DNA of 64,000 nucleotides from positions 22,343 to 86,342 of the forward strand of contig DATAKK010000039.1 of NCBI GenBank assembly GCA_036261615.1, given 5' to 3'. Source of the stretch: JAJYQH01 sp036261615. GTDB taxonomy: Bacteria; Actinomycetota; Actinomycetes; Propionibacteriales; Propionibacteriaceae. Below, piece by piece: positions 15,256-23,289 of the stretch; positions within the stretch are counted from its first letter, which is position 1, and each line of letters opens with the position of its first letter. A program made the translations under genes and the position numbers. The notes beneath the pieces are model-generated. The model was given only the letters and a program-made list of their open reading frames with translations, was not told where the DNA came from and did no database searches.

Positions 15256-16923
15256 CTAGACGGAGGTGCCCGCCTTCCACGTGCGGTAGCCCCCGTCGAG
15301 GTTGCGGACGTCGCGGCGTCCGTGCGCCCTGAGAATGCGCGCGGCCGTGTGCCCTCGGATGCCGACCGCGCAGTGCACGACGATCGGCCCCTCGGGCACC
15401 TCGTCGATCCGGGCCCGTAGCTCGTCGACCGGGATGAGCATCGCGCCCGGGATCGCGCCCGCGGCGTGCTCCGCGGGCGTGCGCACGTCGAGGATGACCG
15501 CCCCGGACTCGCGGGCGCCGTCGAGCTCGTGCCACTGGATGGTGTCGCTGGTGCCGGTGGCGATGTTCTCGTCGACCCACCCGAGCATGTTCACGGCGTC
15601 CTTCGCGGAACCGAACTGCGGGGCGTAGGCGAGCTCGAGCTCGGCCAGTTGCGACGCTGTGAGGCCGCCGGTCATGGCGGTGGCGATGACGTCGATGCGC
15701 TTGTCGACGCCGCTCTCCCCCACGCCCTGGGCGCCGAGGATGCGGTCGGTCTGCGGATCGACGAGCAGCTTGAGCGACATCCCGGCGGCACCCGGGTAGT
15801 AGGTCGCGTGCGAGGCCGGGTGGGTGTGGATCGCCCGGTAGGGGCGACCGGCGGCGCGCAGCCGCTTCTCGTTCCACCCGGTCGACGCCACCTGCAGCCC
15901 GAACACCCCGACGATCGCGGTGCCCAGCACGGGGCGGTCGCTGACGTTGCGCCCGGCGATCACGTCGGCGACCCGGCGTCCCTGCAGGTTCGCGGTGTTG
16001 GCGAGGGGAACGAGCACGTCGCCTCCGTCGAGGGCGTCGCGCTTCTCGACGGCGTCCCCCACCGCGAAGATGTCCGAGTCGCTGGTGCGGAGGAACTCGT
16101 CGACCTCGATGCCGCCGCGCTCGCCGAGGGCGAGGCCGGCGGACGCCGCCAGCGAGGTCTCGGGGCGGACGCCGATCGCGGCGACCACCATGTCGGCGGC
16201 CAGCCGCTCCCCCGTCGACAGGGTGACGGTGTCGGGACCGATCTCGGTGACCGCCGCCCCCAGGTCGAGGCGCACGCCGTGGTCGCGGATGCGCTCGTGC
16301 ACGGGCTGCACCATCTCGGGGTCGAGCGGCGCCATCACCTGGGGCATCGCCTCGACGAGGCTCACCTTCAGCCCCCGCGCGGCGAGGTTCTCGGCCATCT
16401 CCACGCCGATGAACCCGCCGCCGATGACGACGGCGCTGGGAGCCGACGCGCTGGACTCGAGCGCGTCGAGGTCGGCGGCGTCGTGGACGTGCTGGGTGGC
16501 GCGCACCAGGGCGTCGGTGTCCTCGACGTCGCGCAGGCTGAGCGCCCGCTCGATGCCGGGGATCGGGGGCCGCACCGGCCGTGCGCCGGGCGACAGGACG
16601 AGCTTGTCGTAGTGGAGGACGCGCTCCTGCCCCGTGCCGGTGTCGCGGACGATCAGCTCGTGCGCGTCGCGCCGGATGTCGAGCGCCTCGTGGTGCACGA
16701 GCACCGTGATCCCGAAGCGTGCGTGCAGCGACTCGGGGGTCTGGAGGAGCAGGTTGCCGCGGTGGGCGATGACGCCGCCCACGTGGTAGGGCAGGCCGCA
16801 GTTCGCGAACGACACGTATCCGCTGCGCTCGACGACCGTGATGGTCGCGCTCTCGTCGAGCCGGCGCAGCCGGGTGGCGGCCGACATCCCCCCGGCGACG
16901 CCTCCGATGATGACGATATCCAT
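15256..16923 (-). CDS. CoA-disulfide reductase with C-terminal rhodanese domain
   Basis: A 555-residue flavoprotein fusion. The FAD loop GGVAGG lies at 7-12, the single redox cysteine Cys42 lies in FANCGLPYHVGG, and the NAD(P)H loop GGGFIG is near 168-173. A dimerisation domain follows, then a rhodanese domain from about 455 with loop HCAVGIRGH and catalytic Cys518. Such CoADR-RHD enzymes reduce CoA disulfide, CoA persulfide or polysulfide, so this one probably handles low-molecular-weight persulfides in the cytosol. The ATG at 16923 lies seven bases after a TAGCGT box that abuts a perfect CsoR-type palindrome, so repression by the neighbouring CstR-like protein is likely. Actinobacteria use mycothiol as the main thiol, so CoA may be the carrier here. 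Confidence 0.92.
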   Translation of the reverse strand: MDIVIIGGVAGGMSAATRLRRLDESATITVVERSGYVSFANCGLPYHVGGVIAHRGNLLLQTPESLHARFGITVLVHHEALDIRRDAHELIVRDTGTGQERVLHYDKLVLSPGARPVRPPIPGIERALSLRDVEDTDALVRATQHVHDAADLDALESSASAPSAVVIGGGFIGVEMAENLAARGLKVSLVEAMPQVMAPLDPEMVQPVHERIRDHGVRLDLGAAVTEIGPDTVTLSTGERLAADMVVAAIGVRPETSLAASAGLALGERGGIEVDEFLRTSDSDIFAVGDAVEKRDALDGGDVLVPLANTANLQGRRVADVIAGRNVSDRPVLGTAIVGVFGLQVASTGWNEKRLRAAGRPYRAIHTHPASHATYYPGAAGMSLKLLVDPQTDRILGAQGVGESGVDKRIDVIATAMTGGLTASQLAELELAYAPQFGSAKDAVNMLGWVDENIATGTSDTIQWHELDGARESGAVILDVRTPAEHAAGAIPGAMLIPVDELRARIDEVPEGPIVVHCAVGIRGHTAARILRAHGRRDVRNLDGGYRTWKAGTSV

Positions 16924-16930
16924 GACGGGA

Positions 16931-16948
16931 ACGCTACCCCCGGGGGTA
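16931..16948 (-). promoter_or_regulatory. -10 box and perfect CsoR-family operator of the CoADR-rhodanese gene
   Basis: TACCCCCGGGGGTA (16935-16948) is a perfect 14-bp palindrome of the C-tract/G-tract type bound by CsoR-family repressors. On the minus strand its last two bases begin the -10 box TAGCGT (16936-16931), which ends seven bases before the ATG. A bound repressor would block the -10 region directly. A 12/14 copy lies before the regulator gene. Confidence 0.75.
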
Positions 16949-17078
16949 TGCCTGTCAGACGGCGGGGTGCGTTAACGCCCGACCGGTCCCCGGCTCCCGG
17001 CGTCCGGCGGATGTGCGCCGGCGTCCGCGGCGCACCGAATGCCCGACGGCGTACGGAACCTGCGCCGCGGGGACGGAC

Positions 17079-17114
17079 GCGGGGTGCGGCGGCTCGACGC
17101 CGTCCGCACCCCGC
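17079..17114 (-). terminator. Hairpin terminator after glgP
   Basis: GCGGGGTGCGG pairs perfectly with CCGCACCCCGC, and an inner CGG/CCG pair extends the stem. It lies 22 bases after the glgP stop. The rest of this 200-base gap holds no gene. Confidence 0.7.
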
Positions 17115-17135
17115 ACTCGCGTGGCGTTGCCTCGG

Positions 17136-19691
17136 TCAGGCGGTGGGCAACCAGATCCGGTCGAGGTAGTTGCGGATCGATCGGTCGGACGAGAAGTAGC
17201 CCGAGCGGGCCACGTTGAGGATCGCCGAGCGGGTCCAGGCGGTCTCGTCGGCGTAGTACCGGCGCACCTCCGCCTGCACGTCCATGTACGACCGGAAGTC
17301 GGCCAGCGCCATGAACCGGTCCTCGTAGAGCAGGTTCGAGGTGAACGCCTCGAAGGCCATCGGATCGCCGCCGGAGAAGGCACCGGACGCGATGAGGTCG
17401 ATCGCCGCCTTGAGCTGGGGGTCGCCCTGGTAGAGGTCCATCGGGCGGTAGCCCCGCTGCTGCAGCTCGGCCACCTCGGGCTCGGTCATGCCGAACAGGA
17501 AGAAGTTCTCGTCGCCCACCAGCCGGCGGATCTCGATGTTCGCGCCGTCGTCGGTGCCGACGGTGAGGGCGCCGTTCATCTGGAACTTCATGTTCCCGGT
17601 GCCGGACGCCTCGAGTCCGGCGAGCGAGATCTGCTCGGACAGGTCGGCCGCTGGGATGAGCGTCTGTGCCAGGGTGACGTTGTAGTTCACCGGGAACGCG
17701 ACGTGCAGCACCCCCTCGACCCGCTTGTCGGCGTTGATCGTCGCGGCCACCGCGTTGATCAGCCGGATCGTCTCCTTGGCCATCCGGTACCCGGGGGCGG
17801 CCTTGGCGCCGAAGACGACCGTGCGCGGCGTCACCTCGTCGATGTCGAGCTTGCCGGTGATCAGCCCCTCGTACAGCGAGACGACGTGGAGCAGCTTGAG
17901 GCTCTGCCGCTTGTACTCGTGCAGCCGCTTGACCATGACGTCGAGCAGGTGGCCCTCGGGCAGGTCGATGCCGTCGCGTTCCCGGAGCAGGGCGCGCAGC
18001 CGCTCCTTGTTGACCCGCTTCACCTCGCGGAACTGGGCGCGGAACTCCTCGTCCTCGGCGTACGGCTCGAGTTCGAGCAGCCGGTCGAGGTCGGTGAGCC
18101 AGCCCTTGCCGATGGCGTCGCTGATGAGGTCGGACAGGCCGGGGTTGGCCAGCTTGATGAACCGGCGGGGGGTCACGCCGTTGGTGACGTTGGTGAACTT
18201 CTTCGGCCAGTACTCGCTGAAGTCGGGCAGCACGTTGTCGCGGAGCAGTTGCGAGTGCAGCTCGGCCACTCCGTTGACCTTGACGGACGCCACGGTGGCC
18301 AGGTAGGCCATCCGCACCGCGCGCTCCGGGTACTCGGCGATGATCGACATCCCGCGCACCCGCATCTCGTCGTTGGGGTACTTCAGCCGCACCTCGGCGA
18401 GGAACTGCTCGTTGATCTTGTAGATGATCTCGAGGTGCCGGGGCAGCAGGCGTCCGACGAGGTCGGTCGACCACACCTCCAGGGCCTCGGGAAGCAGGGT
18501 GTGACACGTGTAGGCGAAGCACTGCCGGGTGATGTCCCACGCCTCGTCCCAGTCGAAGCCCTTGAGGTCGACGAGGATGCGCATGAGCTCCGGCACCGCG
18601 ATCACCGGGTGGGTGTCGTTGAGCTGGAAGACGATCCGCGACGGCAGCTCGTGCAGGTCGAAGCCGGCCTCGAGCTCGTTCTCGATGAAGTCGTGCAGCG
18701 AGCAGGCGACGAAGAAGTACTGCTGCTGCAGCCGGAGCTCCTTGCCCTGGGGGGTCGAGTCCTCGGGGTAGAGCACCTTGGTGATGTTCTCGGCGAAGGT
18801 CTGCGCCCGCGCCGCCTGCGCATAGTCGCCCGCGTTGAAGATCGCGAGGTCGAAGGCGTTGGTGGCCTGCGCACTCCACAGCCGCAGCGTGTTGACGCGT
18901 CCGTTGTTGTAGCCGGGGACCATGTAGTTGTAGGGGACGCCGAGCACGTTCCACGCCGGCACCCAGCGGGTGCGCTCGGTGCCGAACTCGTCGGTGTAGG
19001 TCTCGGTGTGGCCACCGAAGTCGACCTGGACGGCCGACTCGGGGTGGGCGAACTCCCACGGGCTGCCGAGCTTGAGCCAGTTGTCGGGCTGCTCGACCTG
19101 GGCGCCGTCGACGAAGGTCTGGCGGAAGATGCCGTACTCGTAGCGGATGCCGTAGCCGATGGACGGGACGTTCATGGTGGCGAGCGAGTCGATGAAGCAG
19201 GCGGCGAGGCGTCCGAGGCCCCCGTTGCCGAGACCGGGCTCGACCTCGACGTCGGCGAGTTCGGCCATGTCGAGGCCGCAGCCGGCCATGGCGTCGCGCG
19301 CGATGTCGGTGAGGTCGGCGGCCAGCAGCGCATTGCTCAACTGCCGGCCGAGGAGGTATTCGGCGGACAGGTAGCCGATCGTCTTCGCCTTGGTCGACCG
19401 CTGCCGGCGCGAGGTCTCGAGCCAGCGGGCCATGAGATAGCCGCGCACGGTGCGGGCGAGGGCCAGGTACTGGTCGTTGAGGCTCGACCGCGACAGGGCC
19501 ACGCCCTGCTGGGTGTTGAGGTTGTGGAGGAATTCCTTGACGAAGCCATCGACGTTGTAGGGCGGGGTGGTGACCGGAGCCTTCGCCAACGGGTGCGTCA
19601 TCGGAAAGCCGGTGCCCAGCCGCTGGGCGTGATTTTGCTCGGCGTCACCGGGATTTTCCCGATTTATTTCATGCATAACCCGAATGGACAT
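17136..19691 (-). CDS. glgP: Glycogen/maltodextrin phosphorylase
   Basis: An 851-residue GT35 phosphorylase that releases glucose-1-phosphate from glycogen or maltodextrin, using pyridoxal phosphate. KTIGYLSAEYLLGRQLSNAL near the N-terminus and GTGNMKFQMNGALTVGTDDG near the C-terminus (PLP-lysine region) are diagnostic. TQQGVALSRSSLND is also conserved. The start is uncertain: the ATG at 19691 follows a TAAGTT box by seven bases (leaderless pattern), while an ATG at 19601 would give 821 residues, closer to the usual length. The N-terminal 30 residues are unusually rich in Asn, His and Glu. It is a single gene, divergent from fdhD, ending at a hairpin. Confidence 0.95.
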   Translation of the reverse strand: MSIRVMHEINRENPGDAEQNHAQRLGTGFPMTHPLAKAPVTTPPYNVDGFVKEFLHNLNTQQGVALSRSSLNDQYLALARTVRGYLMARWLETSRRQRSTKAKTIGYLSAEYLLGRQLSNALLAADLTDIARDAMAGCGLDMAELADVEVEPGLGNGGLGRLAACFIDSLATMNVPSIGYGIRYEYGIFRQTFVDGAQVEQPDNWLKLGSPWEFAHPESAVQVDFGGHTETYTDEFGTERTRWVPAWNVLGVPYNYMVPGYNNGRVNTLRLWSAQATNAFDLAIFNAGDYAQAARAQTFAENITKVLYPEDSTPQGKELRLQQQYFFVACSLHDFIENELEAGFDLHELPSRIVFQLNDTHPVIAVPELMRILVDLKGFDWDEAWDITRQCFAYTCHTLLPEALEVWSTDLVGRLLPRHLEIIYKINEQFLAEVRLKYPNDEMRVRGMSIIAEYPERAVRMAYLATVASVKVNGVAELHSQLLRDNVLPDFSEYWPKKFTNVTNGVTPRRFIKLANPGLSDLISDAIGKGWLTDLDRLLELEPYAEDEEFRAQFREVKRVNKERLRALLRERDGIDLPEGHLLDVMVKRLHEYKRQSLKLLHVVSLYEGLITGKLDIDEVTPRTVVFGAKAAPGYRMAKETIRLINAVAATINADKRVEGVLHVAFPVNYNVTLAQTLIPAADLSEQISLAGLEASGTGNMKFQMNGALTVGTDDGANIEIRRLVGDENFFLFGMTEPEVAELQQRGYRPMDLYQGDPQLKAAIDLIASGAFSGGDPMAFEAFTSNLLYEDRFMALADFRSYMDVQAEVRRYYADETAWTRSAILNVARSGYFSSDRSIRNYLDRIWLPTA

Positions 19692-19859
19692 GGGCGCCAA
19701 CTTACTAGAGCCCACCCCGTTGGGCGGACACGCGCGGGGCGCCTCACCACGTGGACGGCCGGGCGCCGCCGACTCCGCTGGGGCACGATGCGGCCGCGGT
19801 GGCTTCCCCCTGGCCCGCGGCTCCTCGCCACCGTTCCGGCGCTGTGGCAGGCTGGCCGG

Positions 19860-20705
19860 ATGGGGCGCGTGACACTACGACGGCGGGTGACGACCATCGA
19901 CACGGATGCGGGCAGTTCCACGCCCCGTCCCGACAACCTCAGTGTTGAGGAGCCGCTGGAGATCCGGATCAACGGCGAGGCCCTCACGGTGACCATGCGG
20001 ACGCCGGGACACGACATCGAGCTGGTGCACGGTTTCCTGTTCTCCGAGGGCCTCATCCGCTCCGCCGACGACATCTCGCTGGCCCGCTACTGCGCCGGCT
20101 CGGTGCTGCTCGACGACACCGGCGTCCCGCAGAACACCTACAACGTCGTCGACGTGACGCTCGCTCCCGGCGTCCAACCGCCCTCGGAGACGGCGCGGCG
20201 GGCGTTCGTCACATCGTCGGCCTGCGGGGTGTGCGGCACCGCCAGCATCGAGCAGTTGCGCGGGCGCACACAGTTCGACGTGCGCGAGGACCCCACGGTG
20301 GTGGATGCCACGACGATCACCCGACTGCCGGACGCCCTCAGGCAACAGCAGCGCGCGTTCGACCGCACCGGCGGGGTGCACGCCGCCGGCCTGTTCACCG
20401 TCGCCGGGGAGCCGCTCGTCGTGCGCGAGGACGTCGGGCGGCACAACGCCGTCGACAAGGTCGTCGGCTGGGCGATGATGAACCGCCGCCTGCCGCTGCG
20501 GGGCTGCGTGCTCATGGTGTCCGGGCGCGCGTCGTTCGAACTCGTGCAGAAGTCGGTGATGGCCGGCATCCCCTGCCTCGCCGCCGTGTCGGCGCCCTCG
20601 TCGCTCGCCGTGGAGTGCGCCGAGGACGCCGGATCGACCCTTATCGGCTTCGTGCGGGGCACCCGCCTCAACGTCTACACCGGCGACCACCGGGTGCGCG
20701 GCTGA
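19860..20705 (+). CDS. fdhD: Formate dehydrogenase accessory sulfurtransferase FdhD
   Basis: A 281-residue FdhD, which passes sulfur from a cysteine desulfurase to the molybdenum cofactor of formate dehydrogenase. The catalytic CxxC is Cys122-Cys125 in SSACGVCGTAS, at the same place as in E. coli. VEEPLEIRINGE and MRTPGHDIELVHGFLFSEG are family signatures, and REDVGRHNAVDKVVG and MVSGRASFELVQK form the nucleotide-binding part. The formate dehydrogenase itself is not in the window. A weak CAGGCT box six bases before the ATG suggests leaderless expression. It converges on an SRPBCC gene across an 18-base gap that contains GGCGTCC. Confidence 0.95.
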   Translation: MGRVTLRRRVTTIDTDAGSSTPRPDNLSVEEPLEIRINGEALTVTMRTPGHDIELVHGFLFSEGLIRSADDISLARYCAGSVLLDDTGVPQNTYNVVDVTLAPGVQPPSETARRAFVTSSACGVCGTASIEQLRGRTQFDVREDPTVVDATTITRLPDALRQQQRAFDRTGGVHAAGLFTVAGEPLVVREDVGRHNAVDKVVGWAMMNRRLPLRGCVLMVSGRASFELVQKSVMAGIPCLAAVSAPSSLAVECAEDAGSTLIGFVRGTRLNVYTGDHRVRG

Positions 20706-20723
20706 GCGCACCCGGCGTCCGGG

Positions 20724-21242
20724 TCAGGCCTCGGGCTCGAACAGCGCCGCGAGCCGGTCGATCGACGCGAGCAGCTTGTCGCTCGTCGTCGCGCGAGCGC
20801 GGGCCACGCGCTTCTCGTCGGTGAGCTGCGACCAGTCGTAGCTGTGGGTCACCAGGGTGTGCAGGTCGTCGACCGGGTCGAGCTGCCAGCGCCAGACCTG
20901 GCCGATCGGCCGCCCGCCCTGCTCGGCCGGCTTCCAGGCGATGCGGCGGCCCTCGTCGAACTCGACGATGTGGTTCTCGCGCACCGCGCCGTTGGCGTTG
21001 TGCATGACGAACACGTCGCCCACCGCGTGCACGCGCTGGCCGGGGTCGGCGTGGCCCAGGTTGGCGTTGCCGTCCCATCGCGGCTGCTCGGCCGGATCGG
21101 CGATGAGCTCGAAGATGTCGGAGGCGGACGCGGCGATGGTGCGGCTCGCGCTGACGTTGCGGGGAGTGCTGCTCTCGAAGTCGCGGTCTTCGAGGTTTGC
21201 CTCATCGTAGGGACGGACGTCGGGGGAACGGTCATCGGTCAT
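20724..21242 (-). CDS. SRPBCC-fold (polyketide cyclase-like) protein
   Basis: A 172-residue protein with a START-like hydrophobic-cavity fold. VSASRTIAASASDIFELIADPAEQPRWDG is the typical first strand-helix region (around 40-70), and DLHTLVTHSYDWSQLTDEKR matches later strands. Relatives bind or cyclise lipophilic ligands; the function here is unknown. The ATG at 21242 is preferred because the N-terminus before it would be low-complexity proline/arginine. This is also the fold of the toxins paired with MT0933-type antitoxins, but the candidate antitoxin lies about 17 kb away, so no link is claimed. Confidence 0.8.
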   Translation of the reverse strand: MTDDRSPDVRPYDEANLEDRDFESSTPRNVSASRTIAASASDIFELIADPAEQPRWDGNANLGHADPGQRVHAVGDVFVMHNANGAVRENHIVEFDEGRRIAWKPAEQGGRPIGQVWRWQLDPVDDLHTLVTHSYDWSQLTDEKRVARARATTSDKLLASIDRLAALFEPEA

Positions 21243-21352
21243 GCTGCCATCCAAGCACGCGGACGGAAGGCCCGACAGCCTCCGCATCCAGCCGGGCGGG
21301 GGCCGCCCGGACGCCGCCTGGGGACCCCGCCCTGGCCCCCGGCCCGCCATCC

Positions 21353-21425
21353 CTGCGAAACGTCCACCACCTGCCACACCCCCGCCTCCAGGGGGCGGGT
21401 CTGGCAGCTGGAGTCAATTTCGCAG
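21353..21425. repeat. 73-bp palindromic repeat, copy 1
   Basis: First of three nearly identical 73-bp elements. The dyad is centred on base 37: CTGCGAAA (1-8) pairs with TTTCGCAG (66-73), and CTGCCA (19-24) with TGGCAG (50-55), exactly symmetric. A GC-rich apical segment fits a further stem. It differs from copy 3 at one base. The 656-base gap 21243-21898 holds only these repeats and their related spacers; I see no gene in it. Confidence 0.9.
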
Positions 21426-21542
21426 AACCCGGGGAACTCGAACCCGACCCCGAACCACGCGCCCCCGCCTTCCCGGCCCGGACGCCGCGGTCCACGTGGA
21501 CCCGGTCGACCCGGACCTCGGTAGCGCCCCGGCCCGGCGTCC

Positions 21543-21615
21543 CTGCGAAACCTCCACCACCTGCCACACACCCGCCTCACGGAGCCGGGTCTGGCAGCTG
21601 GAGTCAATTTCGCAG
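21543..21615. repeat. 73-bp palindromic repeat, copy 2
   Basis: Second copy, 190 bases after the first, with six differences from copy 1, mostly in the apical region. Both outer arms are unchanged. The 117-base spacer before it and the 131-base spacer after it are themselves homologous; the longer one has extra GACCCC units. Confidence 0.9.
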
Positions 21616-21746
21616 AACCCGGGGGACACGAACCCCGACCCCGACCCCGACCCCGAACCACGCGCCCCCGCCCTCCCGGCCCGGACGCCGCGGTCCACTG
21701 GACCCGGTCGACCCGGACCTCGGTAGCGCCCCCCGGCCCGCCGTCT

Positions 21747-21819
21747 CTGCGAAACGTCCACCACCTGCCACACCCCCGCCTCCAGGGGCCGGGTCTGGCA
21801 GCTGGAGTCAATTTCGCAG
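21747..21819. repeat. 73-bp palindromic repeat, copy 3
   Basis: Third copy, 204 bases after copy 2, identical to copy 1 except for one G-to-C change near the apex. It ends 79 bases before the MFS gene start. Confidence 0.9.
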
Positions 21820-21898
21820 AATGGTCGGCGGCACCAGCCTCGCGGGCGCCTCCCTCACCCCTGCTCCACCCCCTTGTCGAGTGTGGTTACAGTCGAGC

Positions 21899-23227
21899 GT
21901 GCGCAGGATCTGGGAGGTCGTGGTGCCCCGGTGGGCGGAACGCAACCTCCGCGTGCTGCTCCTCGCCCGGATCGCGATGAGCGTGGGTCGGGCCGTCGCC
22001 GCGGTGGTCACCGCCCTCTATCTCGCCGCGGTCGGCTTCAGCGCCGTCAAGATCGGCGTCCTGTTCGTCTGCGTCACCATGGTGTCGGCCCTCATGAGTT
22101 CGGCCATCGGCCTGCTCGCCGATCGCGTCGGACGCCGCCCGTTCCTGGTCGCCGTCCCGCTGCTCGCCGCCGCCGCCGGGGTCGCCTACGCGGTGAGCCG
22201 GGACACCGTCGTGCTGTTCGTCGCGGCGTCCCTCGGGTCGTTCGGGCGCGGCGCGGGCGCCGGGGCCGGCAACGTGGGGCCGTACCAGCCGGCGGAGTCG
22301 GCTCTCGTGGCCGAGACGGTGCGGCCCGAGAACCGGGCGGCCGCCTTCGCCCGGCTCTCGTTCGTGTCCAGCATCGGCGCGCTGCTCGGCGGACTGGCCG
22401 CCGCCGTCGTGCGCACCCGCCCCGGGATGACCGCCGCCGAGGCGACCGTGGCCTACCGGCCGGCGTTCCTCATCGCCGCGGGACTGGCAGTGCTGTCGGG
22501 GGTGCTCGCCCTGTGGATCCGGGAGCCGGCGCACGAGCGCTCGGCCGGGCGCCAGCGTTTGCCCCGGTGGCCGAGGCGGTCGTGGCCGGCCCTGTGGCGC
22601 TTCTGGGTGACCAACTCCATCAACGGCGCCGGCATCGGGATGTTCGGCCCGTTCGTCAGCTACTGGTTCTTCCGCCGCTACGGCGCGTCCCCCGCCACCA
22701 TCGGGATGCTGTTCGCGCTCATCAACGTCGGGACGCTGCTGCCGACGCTGGCGGCGTCCCGGATCGCTCGACGGCTCGGGACGGTGCGGGCGATCGTGGC
22801 GGTGCGGGTCATCGGCGGGGCGCTGCTCGTCCCGATGGTGCTGGCGCCCTCGTTCTGGCTCGCGGGGGCCCTCTACTTCGTGCGGATGATGGTGCAGCGC
22901 GTCGGACTGCCCCTGCGCCAGTCGTTCACCCAGGACATGGCCGACCCGCGCGAACGGGCCAGCGTCGCAGCCCTCTCGAACCTCCCCGCTCAGGCGACCA
23001 TGGCCGGCGGCCAGGCGGCGGCGGGCTGGCTGTTCGACCAGGTCGACCTCGCGGCACCGTTCGTCCTCGCCGCCGTCTTCCAGATCGCCAACGCGGTCGC
23101 GTACTGGGCGCTGTTCTCCCGCCGGCCACCACGCCCGACCGGGCCCGATCCGGACGACCACCCCTCCGGGCGCGCCGACGACACGGCGGCGGGTACGACA
23201 CTCAGGTCGGCTTCAGGTCTCCCCTAG
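21899..23227 (+). CDS. MFS transporter (drug/metabolite exporter-like)
   Basis: A 442-residue, 12-segment major facilitator. LLADRVGRRPFLVAVPLL is the segment 2-3 signature (around 79-96). WVTNSINGAGIGMFGPFVSYWFFRRYGAS opens the second half, and NLPAQATMAGGQAAAGWLFD lies near the end. The substrate is unknown; the sequence resembles tetracycline/multidrug-type exporters more than sugar porters. The GTG at 21899 is chosen because hydrophobic homology begins shortly after it. Upstream lies the array of palindromic repeats, so the promoter, if any, must fall in the last 80 bases. It is 62 bases upstream of the phosphodiester-glycosidase gene on the same strand. Confidence 0.83.
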   Translation: MRRIWEVVVPRWAERNLRVLLLARIAMSVGRAVAAVVTALYLAAVGFSAVKIGVLFVCVTMVSALMSSAIGLLADRVGRRPFLVAVPLLAAAAGVAYAVSRDTVVLFVAASLGSFGRGAGAGAGNVGPYQPAESALVAETVRPENRAAAFARLSFVSSIGALLGGLAAAVVRTRPGMTAAEATVAYRPAFLIAAGLAVLSGVLALWIREPAHERSAGRQRLPRWPRRSWPALWRFWVTNSINGAGIGMFGPFVSYWFFRRYGASPATIGMLFALINVGTLLPTLAASRIARRLGTVRAIVAVRVIGGALLVPMVLAPSFWLAGALYFVRMMVQRVGLPLRQSFTQDMADPRERASVAALSNLPAQATMAGGQAAAGWLFDQVDLAAPFVLAAVFQIANAVAYWALFSRRPPRPTGPDPDDHPSGRADDTAAGTTLRSASGLP

Positions 23228-23289
23228 CTCCGGATGCTAACTTCGCAAACTGGACGCGCCGCCCGGGGTGTCCGCGAGGAGTTCCGCTG

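Noticed and set aside
17013..19859. Extension of fdhD upstream to 17013
   Set aside because: The extension runs antisense to glgP. FdhD homology begins at 19860 and the length from there is normal.
21353..21819. CRISPR array
   Set aside because: The units are 73 bp with 117-131 bp homologous spacers, there are only three copies, and no cas genes are visible. CRISPR repeats are shorter and their spacers are unrelated.
21197..21898. N-terminal extension of the MFS gene through the 73-bp repeats
   Set aside because: It would encode Pro/Arg repeats with no fold. The palindromes are better explained as non-coding, and the hydrophobic core starts just after 21899.
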